Below, one piece after another: positions 1-13,500 of a stretch of DNA of 64,000 nt (within the stretch, counting starts at the first letter, position 1; each line of letters begins with the position of its first letter). The notes beneath the pieces are model-generated. The model was not told the DNA's origin and made no database searches. It saw nothing but the letters and a program-made list of their open reading frames with translations. This stretch comes from Pelecanus crispus (taxonomy: Eukaryota; Chordata; Aves; Pelecaniformes; Pelecanidae), in assembly GCF_030463565.1 (NCBI RefSeq), contig NC_134648.1:45227498-45291497 (forward strand), written 5' to 3'. The translations under genes were made by a program, and so were the position numbers.

Positions 1-131
1 TGCAGGGTAGATGATTGATTGGTCTTTTATTTCTAAATGTTGACCAAAGTAGAATTATTCCTTATCTGTAATTCAGGTATTGTTAAATAAGAATCTAATG
101 TTTTTATTTATCTTCCCTATGTACATATTAG
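1..131 (+). other. PRORP: PRORP intron, 3' end only
   Basis: This is AT-rich sequence running into the acceptor ATATTAG before position 132. The frame of the following exon reaches a TAA at 88-90, so the coding sequence does not simply continue upstream. The upstream exon is outside the window. Confidence 0.75.
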
Positions 132-179
132 TATACCAGGAGGGAACTGGAGAGGACACCTGACCAACATTAAAGACAG
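132..179 (+). CDS. PRORP: PRORP 48-nt exon before the zinc-binding module
   Basis: The exon lies between an AG at 130-131 and a GTAAGT donor at 180. Its first base completes a codon begun in the previous exon. It then reads [15 protein letters not shown], and its last two bases join the C of the next exon to make serine. The peptide leads directly into [10 protein letters not shown], as expected at the junction of the PRORP central and nuclease domains. It is too short to be found by ORF length; the call rests on splice sites, phase and the continuous peptide. Confidence 0.85.
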
Positions 180-3100
180 GTAAGTACAACACTTTATTTA
201 AAAGTGAGGTGGTGTCTTTCATTATTCTATGTTGAACTCTTATTTAGTAAACATAAAAAAAGACTTTCCTTATAGAAGAAAGTATTTTAATCCTTGAGAA
301 TATGAACCTTTGTTGCATACACATGATTTCCCAAACTCCAATTTCCAACTCATTCTTGTGCATTAAACAAGACCCAACATGCACAGTTGGAAAGGAGTTA
401 TACTAAGCAGAGCCACAACAGAAAAACACAGAGAAAAATAAGAGCTGCCACTTTACTGGGTGGCTTATTTGTTTACTGTTGAGGAATTAAATACTTACTT
501 TTTTGGTTGGCTTTATAATACCATTGTTTAACAGGATATTGGACAGAGCAGCTTTGATGTGTAAATGGATGTCTTGAAAACTGATACTATTCACATGCTG
601 CAGTTAATTTGTACAGATGGAAGAGTTCTCCCTTCCCACCTGATTTTCAGTGAAAACAAAATTATTCTTAGGTTTTCACAGGGATAACTTGGAGACGTGC
701 TTCTGTTACAGCATGGTTTTCTTTGCCTATAAATTCCTATTTTAAATGTTATTCTATTTGAAACCTAGTTCTGTGTTTTTGTGGCAATTTGGCAACTATA
801 AATGTATTATAAGAATGTCTCCAGTGGATTATGGGGTTTCTTGGTGGTTTATAAAAATACACTGTATTGCATAATCTGAAGTAAAAGCATATGTAGAGTC
901 TGCTGCTTTTGAAGCCCATGAAAGAGCAGCATAACTCACTGTCCTAAGAGTAGGTGTTGGTCACTGTAAGATGGATTATTACTATGTATGAGTGTGTGTG
1001 TGTTACTATACTATATTATGATAATTCACCAAATTCTAGACAACCTTTCTCAGCCTTTAGAGTTTTAAAATTCTGAAGTTGATTGTCTTAGTTAAGAGGT
1101 AGCCTGTTGTTTTACTGTCTGTAAACTCTGTTACAGAATTTGAGAGCTAAACTAACTTAGATCACCTCACATTTTATTATGGATTAAGAATCTGTGAACA
1201 ATGTGGTGACAAGGTGCTATATTGTAGTTGTTTTGTGATAACTATATGAACACTTTTGATTTTGAAATAAACAAGTTTGAGGTAGCCTACTTGGGTAAGT
1301 ATTTGAATAAAATTAATATGGTTGCAAGAAAAGAAAAATAATATAAGAGTTTTGTTGTGTTTTAAATTAAATGGCTTCTGACAGAAAAGATCCTTGGGAT
1401 TTAAGAAAGAAAAAATGTTTGTCCTTTTTTTGTGGAGGTTTTTTCTTGGTCCTAATCATAAAGGACAAAGCCCTTAAGGTATCTCTGAAATTCATGTGAT
1501 GATTGTTACTAGACTCGTCTCTGCAGTCAGCATAACTGATGTCTTAAAACATGAGTCTTGAGTTAAAGAGTCCAGAAGAACTATTTTTTCCTAAACTGAG
1601 TTTGACAATTTAATAGGCTTATTCATAGGTTATTCTGGTTTTATATAAATCCTGGCAGTTATATCTAAGATGCTTATATCCAGGATATTTTCTTCTTCTT
1701 CTAGCACTGAGCCCCTAGTTTCTTTGAACTGTGATAGTCAGAAGCTTGAACCCCCTGCAAACAAACCTTGAAGTTTGCTGACCATCTTTGAGAGTTACAA
1801 AAGCTTTGGATTTCCAAGGTCAGCTACAGAAAGCTGCAGCTCAAGTTTTTTGAGCCTGCGTTCAAATTACTGTAGCACATCTGACTTCATGCTTGATACC
1901 TATGTGCCATGATACTCCAAATCTATCTCAAAAAAAGTAGTCCCTCAACAAAAGTAGTCCCTCAAAAAAAGTAGTTAAATGGTCAATTAGCTGTAAGGAC
2001 AGCTATATATCCTACGGAGGTGAAAGCCTTCTGTGTGGGAATTTCTTGGCATGAAATCCTGAAATGGTCAATAAGAGGTTACAAAAATTGCAAGGTAATT
2101 TTAAAGGTATGGTTGCAAAAAAGCAGCAGTTAGACTGAGGGACCTGTCTTGCAAGATGCTGAGTGTTTCTTGTGCCTGTTTTGCCTCTGCTCCCTTTGGG
2201 AATCCACATTGAGAATTCACAAGAAGAAACAGGCTTCAGGATCTTTGGCTGTTGATAGGTGATTGGGGTGGGTTGATTTGTTGGGGAGTTGTTTTTCCCA
2301 AGTAATCTGAAAGTGGTAGTTGCAGAAGGATCAAAGTTAACTATGGGACCGGTCCTTAAACTTTAGGCTTCATGATTTTGAAATGGTCTTATAACAGTTT
2401 GTGAGGCCTTTCTTCTCTCTTGCCAAGAAGTTCTCTCTTGTGAAGTTCCTTAATGCAATTAGGTATATTTAAGGGTAACTTTACAGCTATATAAGCAGCC
2501 AGTCTCATTGCTTATATTAATACGCAGGCTAAGTCTGCAGTGGCCACAGTGGGTTGAGCAACTGGAGTGTATTGTTTGGATGCAGCAGTGGACGTCCATT
2601 GTTGGGATTCCATGCATAACTTTTTTTGATTCAGTAAATGCACTGTCAGCATTGCAATTAATGTGGTCTTGGCATACGGTATGTGGATTAATGTGTACTA
2701 GACATCAGTTGTTGGGAGAATTTAACATTTCTGATTGCCGTGGTTTTAGAAAATGACGATGACGTAGCTTTGGCATCTCTAGGATATCTCTGTGGAGACA
2801 GCCAGGGGAGAATAACTCGTTCCATTTTAACACTTAAAGCTCAAATCCTATGATTCAGTTCTGAGTTTGCGCTTGTGAAAATAAGGTATTTGTATGGATC
2901 TAGAGAAGAATGGTTACTCCTTCAGTTCAAACTATGCCCAGCTGGGCGAATATAGGCTTCTGAATAGAGCATGATAGAAAGCAAAAATGTGAAACATCAA
3001 CAACATGTCCTGCATATAAGAGACGCTTAAGTGGGAGCAAGCGCCATTGTTCACCAGCCAGGAAGAACCAAAGACCCATTCAGACTAAGCGTCATTTTAT

Positions 3101-4493
3101 TGCCTGCTGGGAAGCTACTAGATTCTGCTTATTTTCTTGGTACTGTGGGTGGAGTGTCTAGTCTGGTGATGAAGATGCAAGCTGGATCTCATGTCTAATA
3201 TTCTTGGCAGAAGTGCTTGAGAACAGACATGACTGACTGTGAATTTCCTTAGTGTATGTTAATGTCCTGTCTGACCATTTCTTTTTCCTTTTTCAGGTAG
3301 TTTAGTATTAAAGAGTTAAGCTTGGAAAAATTTCTCTGTTTAACCCACAATCAGAGATGCAAGTCAAGAAGCGTACTCATGAAGTCTATGTATATTTGTA
3401 GCTCATTGGTTTGTCTTTAGAAGTTGTATCTGCAAAACTTTCAGATCGGTTTTTTAGGGAAAAAAAAAAAGGTTAATGTATTTCACAATTCAAGCACAGA
3501 GATGCAGGTTGTTTTGCCTCAGTCCTCCACTGTTACCCCACTTTACATGTTTGTTTGGTGGTGGACCCAGAGGTTCATTCTAATGATGCATGACATACAA
3601 TTTTGACCTGGGTATGGAATGGTGCATTGTGTTGATTATGTGTTTAGTTTATAGGGTCTAATGGGAGAGACAACTAGGAAAGAAAAGAATGAACAAATGG
3701 AGCATGAAAGCAATGACAGTTCCAGTTTGATTTCCTTCAGACCATGTGTTAGGGCAGAGGTCGTGACTGTGAGACGTGAAACATGCAGAACAGATCCGTG
3801 GAGAGTTCTTGTGTCGGAGACAAAACAATGTATGATTTGGGATTTGCAGAACCACGATTGTTACTACAGCTGCTGGCCTTGCAAAGGGGAAACTAAGAGT
3901 ACTGAGATGTGGGTGATGTGCATGACAAAGGAAACTGTCCCAGTGCTGCATGCAGTCATAAAATCACTGACACAGCTGTGCATGATGGAGTGGTGTTTCT
4001 GGCTCTAGGAAATGAACACTAAATGATGGCATTGGTTGACTGTAGCTGCAGAGCATTTTCATCTGCAGCAGTCCACATTCCTGGATCCATGTGATGATAT
4101 TTAGCCCATGCTACAGAGCAGGAATTAAAGTTTCTTAGCAATAAAGAAACAAGTAGTGATTAGTTGCCAGGAGATAGCAATACAAAGCTGCTTTCTGTTG
4201 GGTGCAGTCAGCATGATACTAGAAAATCTCTGGTGGAATTGGGCATCGTACAGACACGCGGTGCCAGTGTGACTTAGTTTTGCTGAGGACCTTCAAAGCA
4301 AACAGTATTGGTGTTTTAGTCACATTCTGTTCTGAGTCTGTTCACTTTGACCATCTGAGAGAGATGGGAATGCAGTCTTAGCCTAGAAATGAGGGGAAGT
4401 CTGATATCAAAAGACAAGTGGCACAAAGAAGGCAGTCTTGCTCACTATTTGCTTTTCCAGCCATACAGCAGATTTATGTTACCTTTTCTTTCT

Positions 4494-4527
<34 letters not shown>

Positions 4528-7500
4528 CCCCTTTTGGGCAGGGGTGTTCGTATACCTGTGACAGGATTGGTTATTCCAAACCTTGATAAACCAGGCACAG
4601 ATAGCTTATCTTTTTTGTAGGAGCAGGCAGTGGCACAATAGTGGAGCATGTCACTGGTGCATTTTCTTGTTGTAACACTTTGGAATGGATTTATAGCTAG
4701 ACCAAGGCCTGCCTCTGTGGCCTGCCTGCTAGCTTCAACTAGTATGCCTACAGCTACTTCATATGTTCTGGCCAGGCCAGTGCAACTGCATCACCTTCCC
4801 ACATTGAGGTCTGGGCTGTATGTATCCATGGTGACTTTCCTGTGTAGTAGGGAAACTTCCAAATACTAGAGATGTGGTAATGCTGGGAATTGAGCTCTGA
4901 TCTCTCAAGGCCTAAATAAATGCTGATGAATATTTAAATACTCCTTTTTTTTTTCCCCATTCATGCAGAGTTTTGGTCCTAAATCACCAGCCATCTCTAG
5001 AGTTAAATCTTTGATCCTGATTGCACTAAATCACGTAAAAATATTTCTAGTGACTCTAGTAGGTTTTGGATGCATCCCAGAAAGAGTACAACTAATTTTC
5101 TGATGATTGTACTGTGTTGGAGTTCTTGTAAAGAATTGTGCTTGTTCAGAGGTACTCAATAAGTTAGTGAAATTTAAGGGATTTCTTATTTAAAAGTCTT
5201 TATGCTTTTATTTTCTTATTTCACTGTTATTACAGCGGACAGTGCCCAGTTTGCAACCATCAGTTGGAGGATAGTGACCTCACCGAAGAGGAGTATAATA
5301 ACCTCAGAGAAAGAATAATAAGGGACGTGATACATGGAACTGACACTTTTAGAAAGACAAGCCCACAGGTAGGTCTTGCACACTGTCAGGTTCGTTGGCT
5401 AAGAGGGTAATATACAATTACTGTTCAAGTACTTTGAAAACACCACAAATATTTTTTTCTTTGCTTTAAACATCATTAGGCCATTAGATACTGAAGTATT
5501 CTATGTATCTTTTTCAGTTGTGTTTGTAAAGTAGGTCTAAATCTTGACCTCTTGTCTGTTGGCTTTGTTCTTGTATTTTCAGTCAGCTGTTAATGGATAC
5601 TGAAATAATTAAAATGTAATTTTTTTTCATCAAAAAATTTAAAAGGTGTGGAAATATTTTAATCCTTCAAAAGCTACATTTTAAATATGGAATAAAACCC
5701 AGCAGCTAGAACAAAATAAGATATCTAGTATTTTGAGCTTGCAAAAAAGTAGAAACCCTAGTGTTTCTTAAGTTCAGTATCATACCTGAAGCTTACGTTT
5801 ATGTGCTGAATATTTGATTTTTCAGTTGGGCAGCTGTTTGCCAGAAACTATAAAGAACTAATTATCATTTTGTTCAGTCAGCTTTCACAATCCACCAACC
5901 AACCAACTACCCTTCAGTTTTAAAGATACACTTTCATATTTATAATTACAGTATACGTCAGGGGTATCAAGCTTTTCAAAGGTCATGGTAAACATGTGAG
6001 AGCGCCTGATTCCCAGACACTATAATAAATTGCCATTCTCCACTCATTTTGCGTGGAGCTTAGTGGTTCAGCAGTAGCGATATGGAATGAAGCTGAGCTC
6101 CGCTAGATGGAGCCCACCCCACACCTCAGGGTGGTTTTGCTTTACCTTTATAAGTATTGATGTCATTTTGCTGCAGCTGGCACCCCAGTTCTGCACCAGT
6201 TCTGACAATATGGAAGAGGACACCAGGTTTAATTCTTCAGGCTTTCTTCAGACACAGACATTGTGCATGTGTAACAGTTACAGAAACTTGAAACAGTTAG
6301 TGTTGGGGTGCTTGTAGTACATGCAGCCTATTGTTCAGACACCTAATTTCCACACAGATTTTCTCCTCAGTTCAGGACTTGTAGCTGATCTAGCTGTGAA
6401 TTGTACAGGGGAGTAAAATTATCCTTAAAAATGTAGCAATAATTGTAAGTATTTAATGGGTACTGGTGTTCTATAATACTGTAAGATAAACAAAAAGATG
6501 CATTGCACACTGTACAACTAACTCTTATCTGTTCTCTAAAAGCCTTTGTGAAAATTATGGTTGAGGTTAGTTTATTAAAGAAAGCAACAACAAAACTTTC
6601 AATTCCTTAACCAGTTAACTGTCTAGTCTGTGAAGTTTCATTTCTGTTCCCTGTGGTGACTAGTGGCTTGAAAATTTCAAATTTGTCAAGTACACAGGGC
6701 TCCATTAGCAGTACCAGCTGAAGGCAGGGAGATTTAGGAAGGGAGTTCTGGGTAACAGGATATTCGTGATATTCAGGATATTCAAGCTGAGCAGTAGTGG
6801 AAATGATGTTCCCCGTTTGAGAACCTGACTGATCAAATGAATGCAATCTAATGAAACAAAGACTCAATACACTGTTTTAAGTTTTGATGTCCGTAGATTT
6901 TGTTAGTCCATGTGATAGCTGAAATTCTGTCATTTACCACTCTGGGGCCACCCAGTTGCTAGGTCCAAGTTGATCTTGTTCCAGTTCCCTATTGGTAGGC
7001 AGTCACCTGGAGGCTGAATGGAGATGAACTCGGTGTGTTTACTGTTGGCTGTAAAGCTTAAAGTCTGCTCCCTCAGTGAATTTTGAGCATGGATGTGGGG
7101 GTAGAGGCAAAACAGTGTCGTGGTGTGTCAGAGGTTTCCAGAAATAAATTTGGGACTTTTTAGTTGCCTTTGTGCTGTGAAAGCAGACGTGTGGTGATGA
7201 AAATATGCTGCCCATTTTAGGTATGCCAGACTTTGTGACTTCTCCTGCAGCCAGGGTTTTCCAGAGGGGAAACTAGGTGAAGAGGCTGAAAATAGGATGT
7301 AAGCAAGTATCTCTGAGAGGGGGGTTTCCATTTTCCAGTCAGTCACTTTTTTGTAGTAGCCGCAATTCAAATAGAAAACCTTTTAGCTTTCTATTCCTTC
7401 TTTTCTCCTAACTAGTTTTCTTTAGTGCATCTGTGTTTCTTGCAATGAAATGATTATTCAGGGAAACAGTTTGAGTTGCTTTGAGCTCTAAACACTTTTT

Positions 7501-10500
7501 TTCCAACAATGTTTCAAATTGAATATGTAATGCATTTGGAATCTTTTTTTTTTTTCCACTGAGGAGTAGTCTTTCATCTTACCTTTGCAACAGCATCTTT
7601 GCTTTATTTGATTTTATTTCTCTCACTTAAGAATAAATGTGATCAGAGTAGAAAATTAGGAGCAAAGATTGGCTTTGTTGAGGATCCCCTAAAAGTAGTC
7701 TGTTGTGCTATGATTAAAAAAAAAAAATCTTTTTTGTAATTAGTTTTAGGAAGAAAAATCAAACAACTTAGGTTTGCACATCAGAATGGTAGTGAACATT
7801 ATTTACAAATATGTGGAAAAGATGGCTTGCATGAACTATGAAACTGATTATCTGTGATGAGGAAATACCTGTTACACATTAAAAATAGACGTCGATTCAG
7901 ATCTTCATGCACAACTACTGAAAGGTCTGTTAGGATGTCATATGATGATCTAATATAGCGAGCTGCAACCTTGCAGGCTGCCATGGAAAGAAAACAATTG
8001 TAATAAGACTGTCACCTTTTGTACCAATGTCTATCTGATGTTTTCAGTTGGATGCTTGTTTACTCTGGCTGTATTTAATTTAGAGCTATGCCATTGAACC
8101 TGAGATGATATAATTGGTATACTGAGAGGCAGAATCAACTTTTGCTGTGATGACTTTCATGTCGCAGCGGCTTTCGGTGTTTCTCTCAAATATGCAAAGG
8201 CAGTAATTTCATTCCCTTCATGGCTACTTTATACCTGGTAGGCCTGAAAGGAGTGTTGTGCAGGGAGAAGGAAGCACAGGGGAGATGCGTATGTGCTGTC
8301 AAGACAGCAGGAAGAGATGGGTTTGTGGGCATGTAAAGTCCCCACACTAGATCTGGGCTAAGTGTGTAAAGGGGTTTTACATATTCTTCTAGAATGTAAG
8401 AGATTGGAGGGGGAAGAGGAAGTGACCCATTCATCTCTGTTATTTTTGCAGCTGAATGAGGTTGTGCTGTTTCCAGGGAGCCTTGAAAATAAAGCTCTAT
8501 CTCTTACTTTTAGATTGATGCCTTTTCTTTTCTGTAATGCTTTAGTTCTCCTTCCACATGTGCATGTTTCCCAACTCCATGACTTGTCCCAAAGCCCTGT
8601 GTGGTATATGTCAGTCCTGTTCTGAATGGAGTAGTCCATTACTTCCAAAAACCCTGTGTACTCCAAACTCTGTGTCTGACACACTCTGCCCTAACCCCAT
8701 CTGGCAGCGCCTTCACTCCCAACTTTGTGTGATCTTCTCATTCTTCTACCTGCTTTGTTGACTCTCAACTTGTGGTCAAAGCCAGCTAAATTGCCTGCAC
8801 TTGAGCTGTTTCCAGGGTGAGCTACCCTTACCTGCCCTGAGCTGCCTGGGTCATTATAGCTGTCCATCTTGCACCTGGATGTCATGGCTTCTTTGCCTGA
8901 GCTCAGGGAGAAAGAGAAGGCTAGTTAATTCAGTTAGGCCTGCTGTGTCTCCTAAGAAGATCAGGGGCTGAAGAGGAGAAAACCCCTTCCCAGCAATGAG
9001 CTGACACTATGTGCACAGTGTGTGCCACAGCCCAGGCTATGTGTGCCATTTACCTCCTCTACCTCTATCCCCATATGTTACCTCCTCCCTGTGACTACCA
9101 GGGAGCAAAGAACTTTCTGAGGGGAGGAAGCATGGAAGGAAGGAGAAGGCTGGGCAGAATTTCTCCCATGGGTTCATGTGCCCCCTTCCCTCCCAGATAC
9201 GTGCCACATTGCAGCAAAGGGATCAGATTCCCAGTTAAGTGTTTGTCCTCTGCAGTAGGAGTGGAAAAATTTGGCATGTTGCAGAATGCTGCAAAGCCCC
9301 TTGCACTGGGATGGGGGCTGTTTTGGGCAGGAACAGTTCCTGTGGTTTCTTCTCAGGTAGGAATGGCTGAAAATCCTCTTGTCAGTTCTGTGGCAGGATG
9401 GGTCACTTTGCTAAGGTACAGTTTAAAATGACAGCACTTGGATTCAGAGCTAGCTTCTGCAAGAACCATGCTGGCAGGATGAAAATCCTGCTGGTGCCAG
9501 CATGGGTTGAGAGCTTTCTGTTAGTTTTGGAGAAGGATATAGGGGTGGTAAGTTGTAGTTAGGGTTAGGATTAGAGCTAAGCCTAGGCTTCAAGATGGTA
9601 GAGATTTCTGAGTTTGTGCTTTTTTTTTTTCCTCCTCCTCTCCTCTCCTTTTTCCTCTCCTCTCCTTTTTCCTCTCCTCTCCTCTCGGAGGCCCAAGAGT
9701 AGGATGAATGCTGAGGTTGGCTCAGATGAGCAAGTTATGACTAATTCTTGGATGGGTATGAGTTACTGGCTTGTAGGTAGGGTGGGATTTCAGGATGGCA
9801 AGGGTGGAAGAACCTGTTACTACTGAATCTTGAAAGTCCTGAAAGTGTGGTGTTTGGGGATTAGTGTTTTGGACAGCAGGTGCTGGAGAACTTGAGTTAT
9901 TGTGGAGTCTCACAAGTTCATTAGGATTGAGTGAGAGCTAGTGCCGTTGGAGATGAAGGGCTTATTGGTAGCCTTTTGGGTACATGTTGGTGTTGGGCTA
10001 TGGATAAAACTAGGATAAGAGTTGATATTTGGGAGTTAAAGTACTTGAAGCACTTGTTTAATACGACTGTGGTTAGGCCAGAGCATTAAATTAGAGGTGG
10101 CATCAGTAAGGACAAATGTGTTACCTAGTCTGCAACAACACTGATCAAAAAACTTGCTTATAGTTGTTTGATTATAGGATGGCCAGTGCTGAACAGTTTA
10201 ATTCTACAGGTTTTGCAGAATAGCAGACTGATGACTAAGTCCATGGTTGCTTTGTGGCTAATTTTTAGTTATGGGAAGGAAATGGTCATTAGCTTGTGGG
10301 TAAGGATAGGGTTAGCATTGCAGTTAGAATTAAATATACTGATACCAAGCTTGAAGACTCCTGGATCATGATGTACAGTCATAGGTCTAAGGGAAAGATG
10401 AGACAGCATTTGCAGATAGGGTTGAACAGCTTTTTTTTGTTTGTTTTTTTTCCTTTCAGCTCTCTGCTAAATACAGGCCACTGGACTCAGTCAGGATAGG

Positions 10501-13500
10501 GTTAGTATTCAGTGGGGCAGACTCCTGCATTGCCTTAAGAGCCAGGTTTGGTGCTAGATCTTGCAACATCCACAAGGATAGAAGAGAGCTTGTCTGAGTG
10601 GGTCTCAGGATTATCTGTGGGTTTATTTCAGTTGCAGTGTTTTGGCTAGAACTAGAGTTAGTTTGGAGGTTACAGAGAACGCTAGCCTCCAAGCTTGATC
10701 CACACTACTCAATCTTGTCGGTCTAGTAAGGACAGAATAAAGACAGGTAATGTTTTATGGCAGGTATTGAGACAATTGCTGTAGTAGAGAGCTCAGTCTG
10801 AGAGCACTGCAGCCCAAGCTGCAGCCTTTATCCTGCTTACTTTCTGTCCTCCTGCCTCCATTTAATTCAGGGTGGATGTTACACTCTTCTTGTGATATGA
10901 TCTGCTAGAGGGGAGGGAACTTCTGGGAGGAAGGAAAAGGAGGGGAAGAGGGGAGACCAAATGGGAAATGGATGGTGAGAGACAAAGGCAGTTGGAATTT
11001 TTCTCAGGTTTCTCTTGCATCTTCCCTTACCCCAGAGGCTCCTGATAATGGAAGCAAACAGAAGCACAGAGAGTTTTGGCACGAGGATTAAAGACTTAGC
11101 TGCTTCCTTAGCAGCAAGAAATAGATCTAGATGAAAACATCATAAATTCAGCACATACTTCTTTCCCTCAATTACCTCAGTGTTAGAGAATCTTTCTTGA
11201 GGGTGGGTCAGATTATCTGGGGTGGTCCACAGTCCTCCTTTTTTCAATTCATATAGCAAGGAATGAGTTGGGATTTTGTTCAGGTCAGTTGGTCTCCTTT
11301 GCCATCAAATGGTTATGCAGCAAAATTAGGCCACCCTGCAACACAAGAATGCGCCTTTCTTCCAATCCACTGTCTAAACCTGGTTTGTTGTCCTCCACAC
11401 TCTTTTTAAACTACTACTTGTCACCTCTGTATTTGGAAATTCTCCTAACATGATACATTCTTCATATTCCAATTAGTGTAATCAAGTAAGAAAAATCTGG
11501 TTCTAATTTTTTTTTTTTTTTTGAACAGTAGTTGCTTGGTTAAAAAACAGTTGCTAACCTTAACTTGTTTCTACTGTATATCATCTGAAGACCTTGCTAA
11601 GCAAAATACAAACATGGTTTGCTGATGCAGTGATTTTTCTCAGATCTGTATCTTCCTTACATGAGCCAGAACATATAAGAAGAAATAGAAATAGAAGAAA
11701 TTGAAGAATCTCACCAAGGTTTAAGAATGGCATACCTTGATAAAGTGTTTTTTTTTTCCTGTTCGTTAGCTGATCACAGAGGCAGACAGGACCATAAACA
11801 TGAAGTCAGAACACTAACTTTTAACTAAAGAATTAAACTAATCTGAAGTATCTGAGTAGCTGGTTTTTAGGGAGATTATTTTATCAGGAACCTCTTGGAC
11901 ACACAGTCCTTTACTTGCAGCTCATGCATTCCGCTGAGTAGGATCTTGAGACATGTTTGCATAATGCAGACTACATACACTACCATCCTTTTTTGAAGTG
12001 TTTGCTGTCTCTGAATATTGTGATAATCTAAAGTAAAATTAGTGTGAGCACATGTGGATTTAAGACCATTTGAAATGTTATCTCTTGGAATTTAAGCATT
12101 ATGGAATGTTCCTTTACTATTTTGAACTTTGGTCCATTACCAAAGGTCCTTCTAAGTTGAGGAGCTGGTCTCCAGCTGTGGTCAGAGACAGATTCTTCTG
12201 ATGCTGCAGAGGCCTATGTGGAATTCTCTGATACAGGGCTTCATTATAATTTATGATAGTTAGAATAGCTTAACAAGTTATAATAATTTCATGTTATCTA
12301 TCCAATGCCTTATCTCTTAGGATTTGATTAGATTTGTTTTAGAACATCAGCAATTTGAGCAGATGTTTTCATTACACTATGATGATCATTTAAGTTGATA
12401 CAGTTCCTCCAGAAATCTGTAAAATATAAGTGCACTTTCTTCCTCTATTATGCATTGTTTCATCTTTCTGATGCTAAATTTAATTTGTTTTTGCATTCAT
12501 CATTGGTTTGGCTTCTTCTGTGCCATCCCCTTTCCTAAATATCTGTAAAATATTTCATATATATGGGAGTTAGTACAGAACTTTGAAAGATGCTGCAAAT
12601 TTTTTAGCATGACCCTTTGTTTTTTCTTTTCTGCCTTTTTTCAATGCTATAACTAGTTCAGTGTTTTAGTAGCTTGTTATGAACTCTTGTGTCAGGTTTT
12701 TTGAAAATCTAATTAATGCCGTCTGGTTCTATTTTACCTACTTTTTCATTGACACAATGAAAGGATTTTTAGAGATACTCCTTTGCAAAAGGTGTGCACA
12801 TTAAACTCTACCAGATTGTATTATTCCAGAGGGTTTGCACAATTTTTAGCAATCAGTTCAACCATATTACAGTGTACAGATGCTGGGTGCATAGGTTTAT
12901 AATTCTCTGGATTGTTTCTAGAAATATTAAAGTAGGGGTAGAACATGTGATGCCATTCAGTCCCCCAGAACAGTTGCTGTTTCTCTTCAGATTGCAAATA
13001 TTAGTTGGCATAAGCATTTGGTGGCAGTGTGGTTTTTAAACTAGCATAACTAGCCTTGCCACCTTGCCAGCTGTTCATTCCTGCCCCTTTGTCCCCTGCA
13101 AGCATGCCAGGAAACAAGTGAGCACAGCCCCATGGTAAGCAGGGTACAAACCTAGATGACAAAATAATGTTTTGTTTTCTTGTGCGTGTTTTTTCAGCTA
13201 GATCAGTTCCTTGTTCAGATTTGCTTCAAACATTTGTACCAGCACAGCAGAGAAAGCAGCATGGGGGTATATCTGGCTGTCTGATACTCATGTAGCATTT
13301 TCCACATGGGTATTATGGACTGTCTGTAATTAAGTGCTAGTCTGCCTCACTTACTTCGGATGCTGTCTTTTCTATGAAGTTCATGATGCATTGCTTTTCT
13401 ATTATTCCACTGTCTTTCTATAATGGCCATTACATTGTATTTCAGCATTCGAGTCAATCTTTTCCTGGTTTAGCATTCTGTTAGGTGGTTTACCCTAAGA

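Larger units (their letters stand above)
180..5235 (+). other. PRORP: PRORP intron (5.1 kb)
   Basis: The intron is AT-rich with no supported gene. It holds a short 17-bp tandem repeat at 1928-1976, a 29-T tract at 4497-4525 and scattered short chance ORFs on both strands. No transposon was recognised. Confidence 0.8.
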
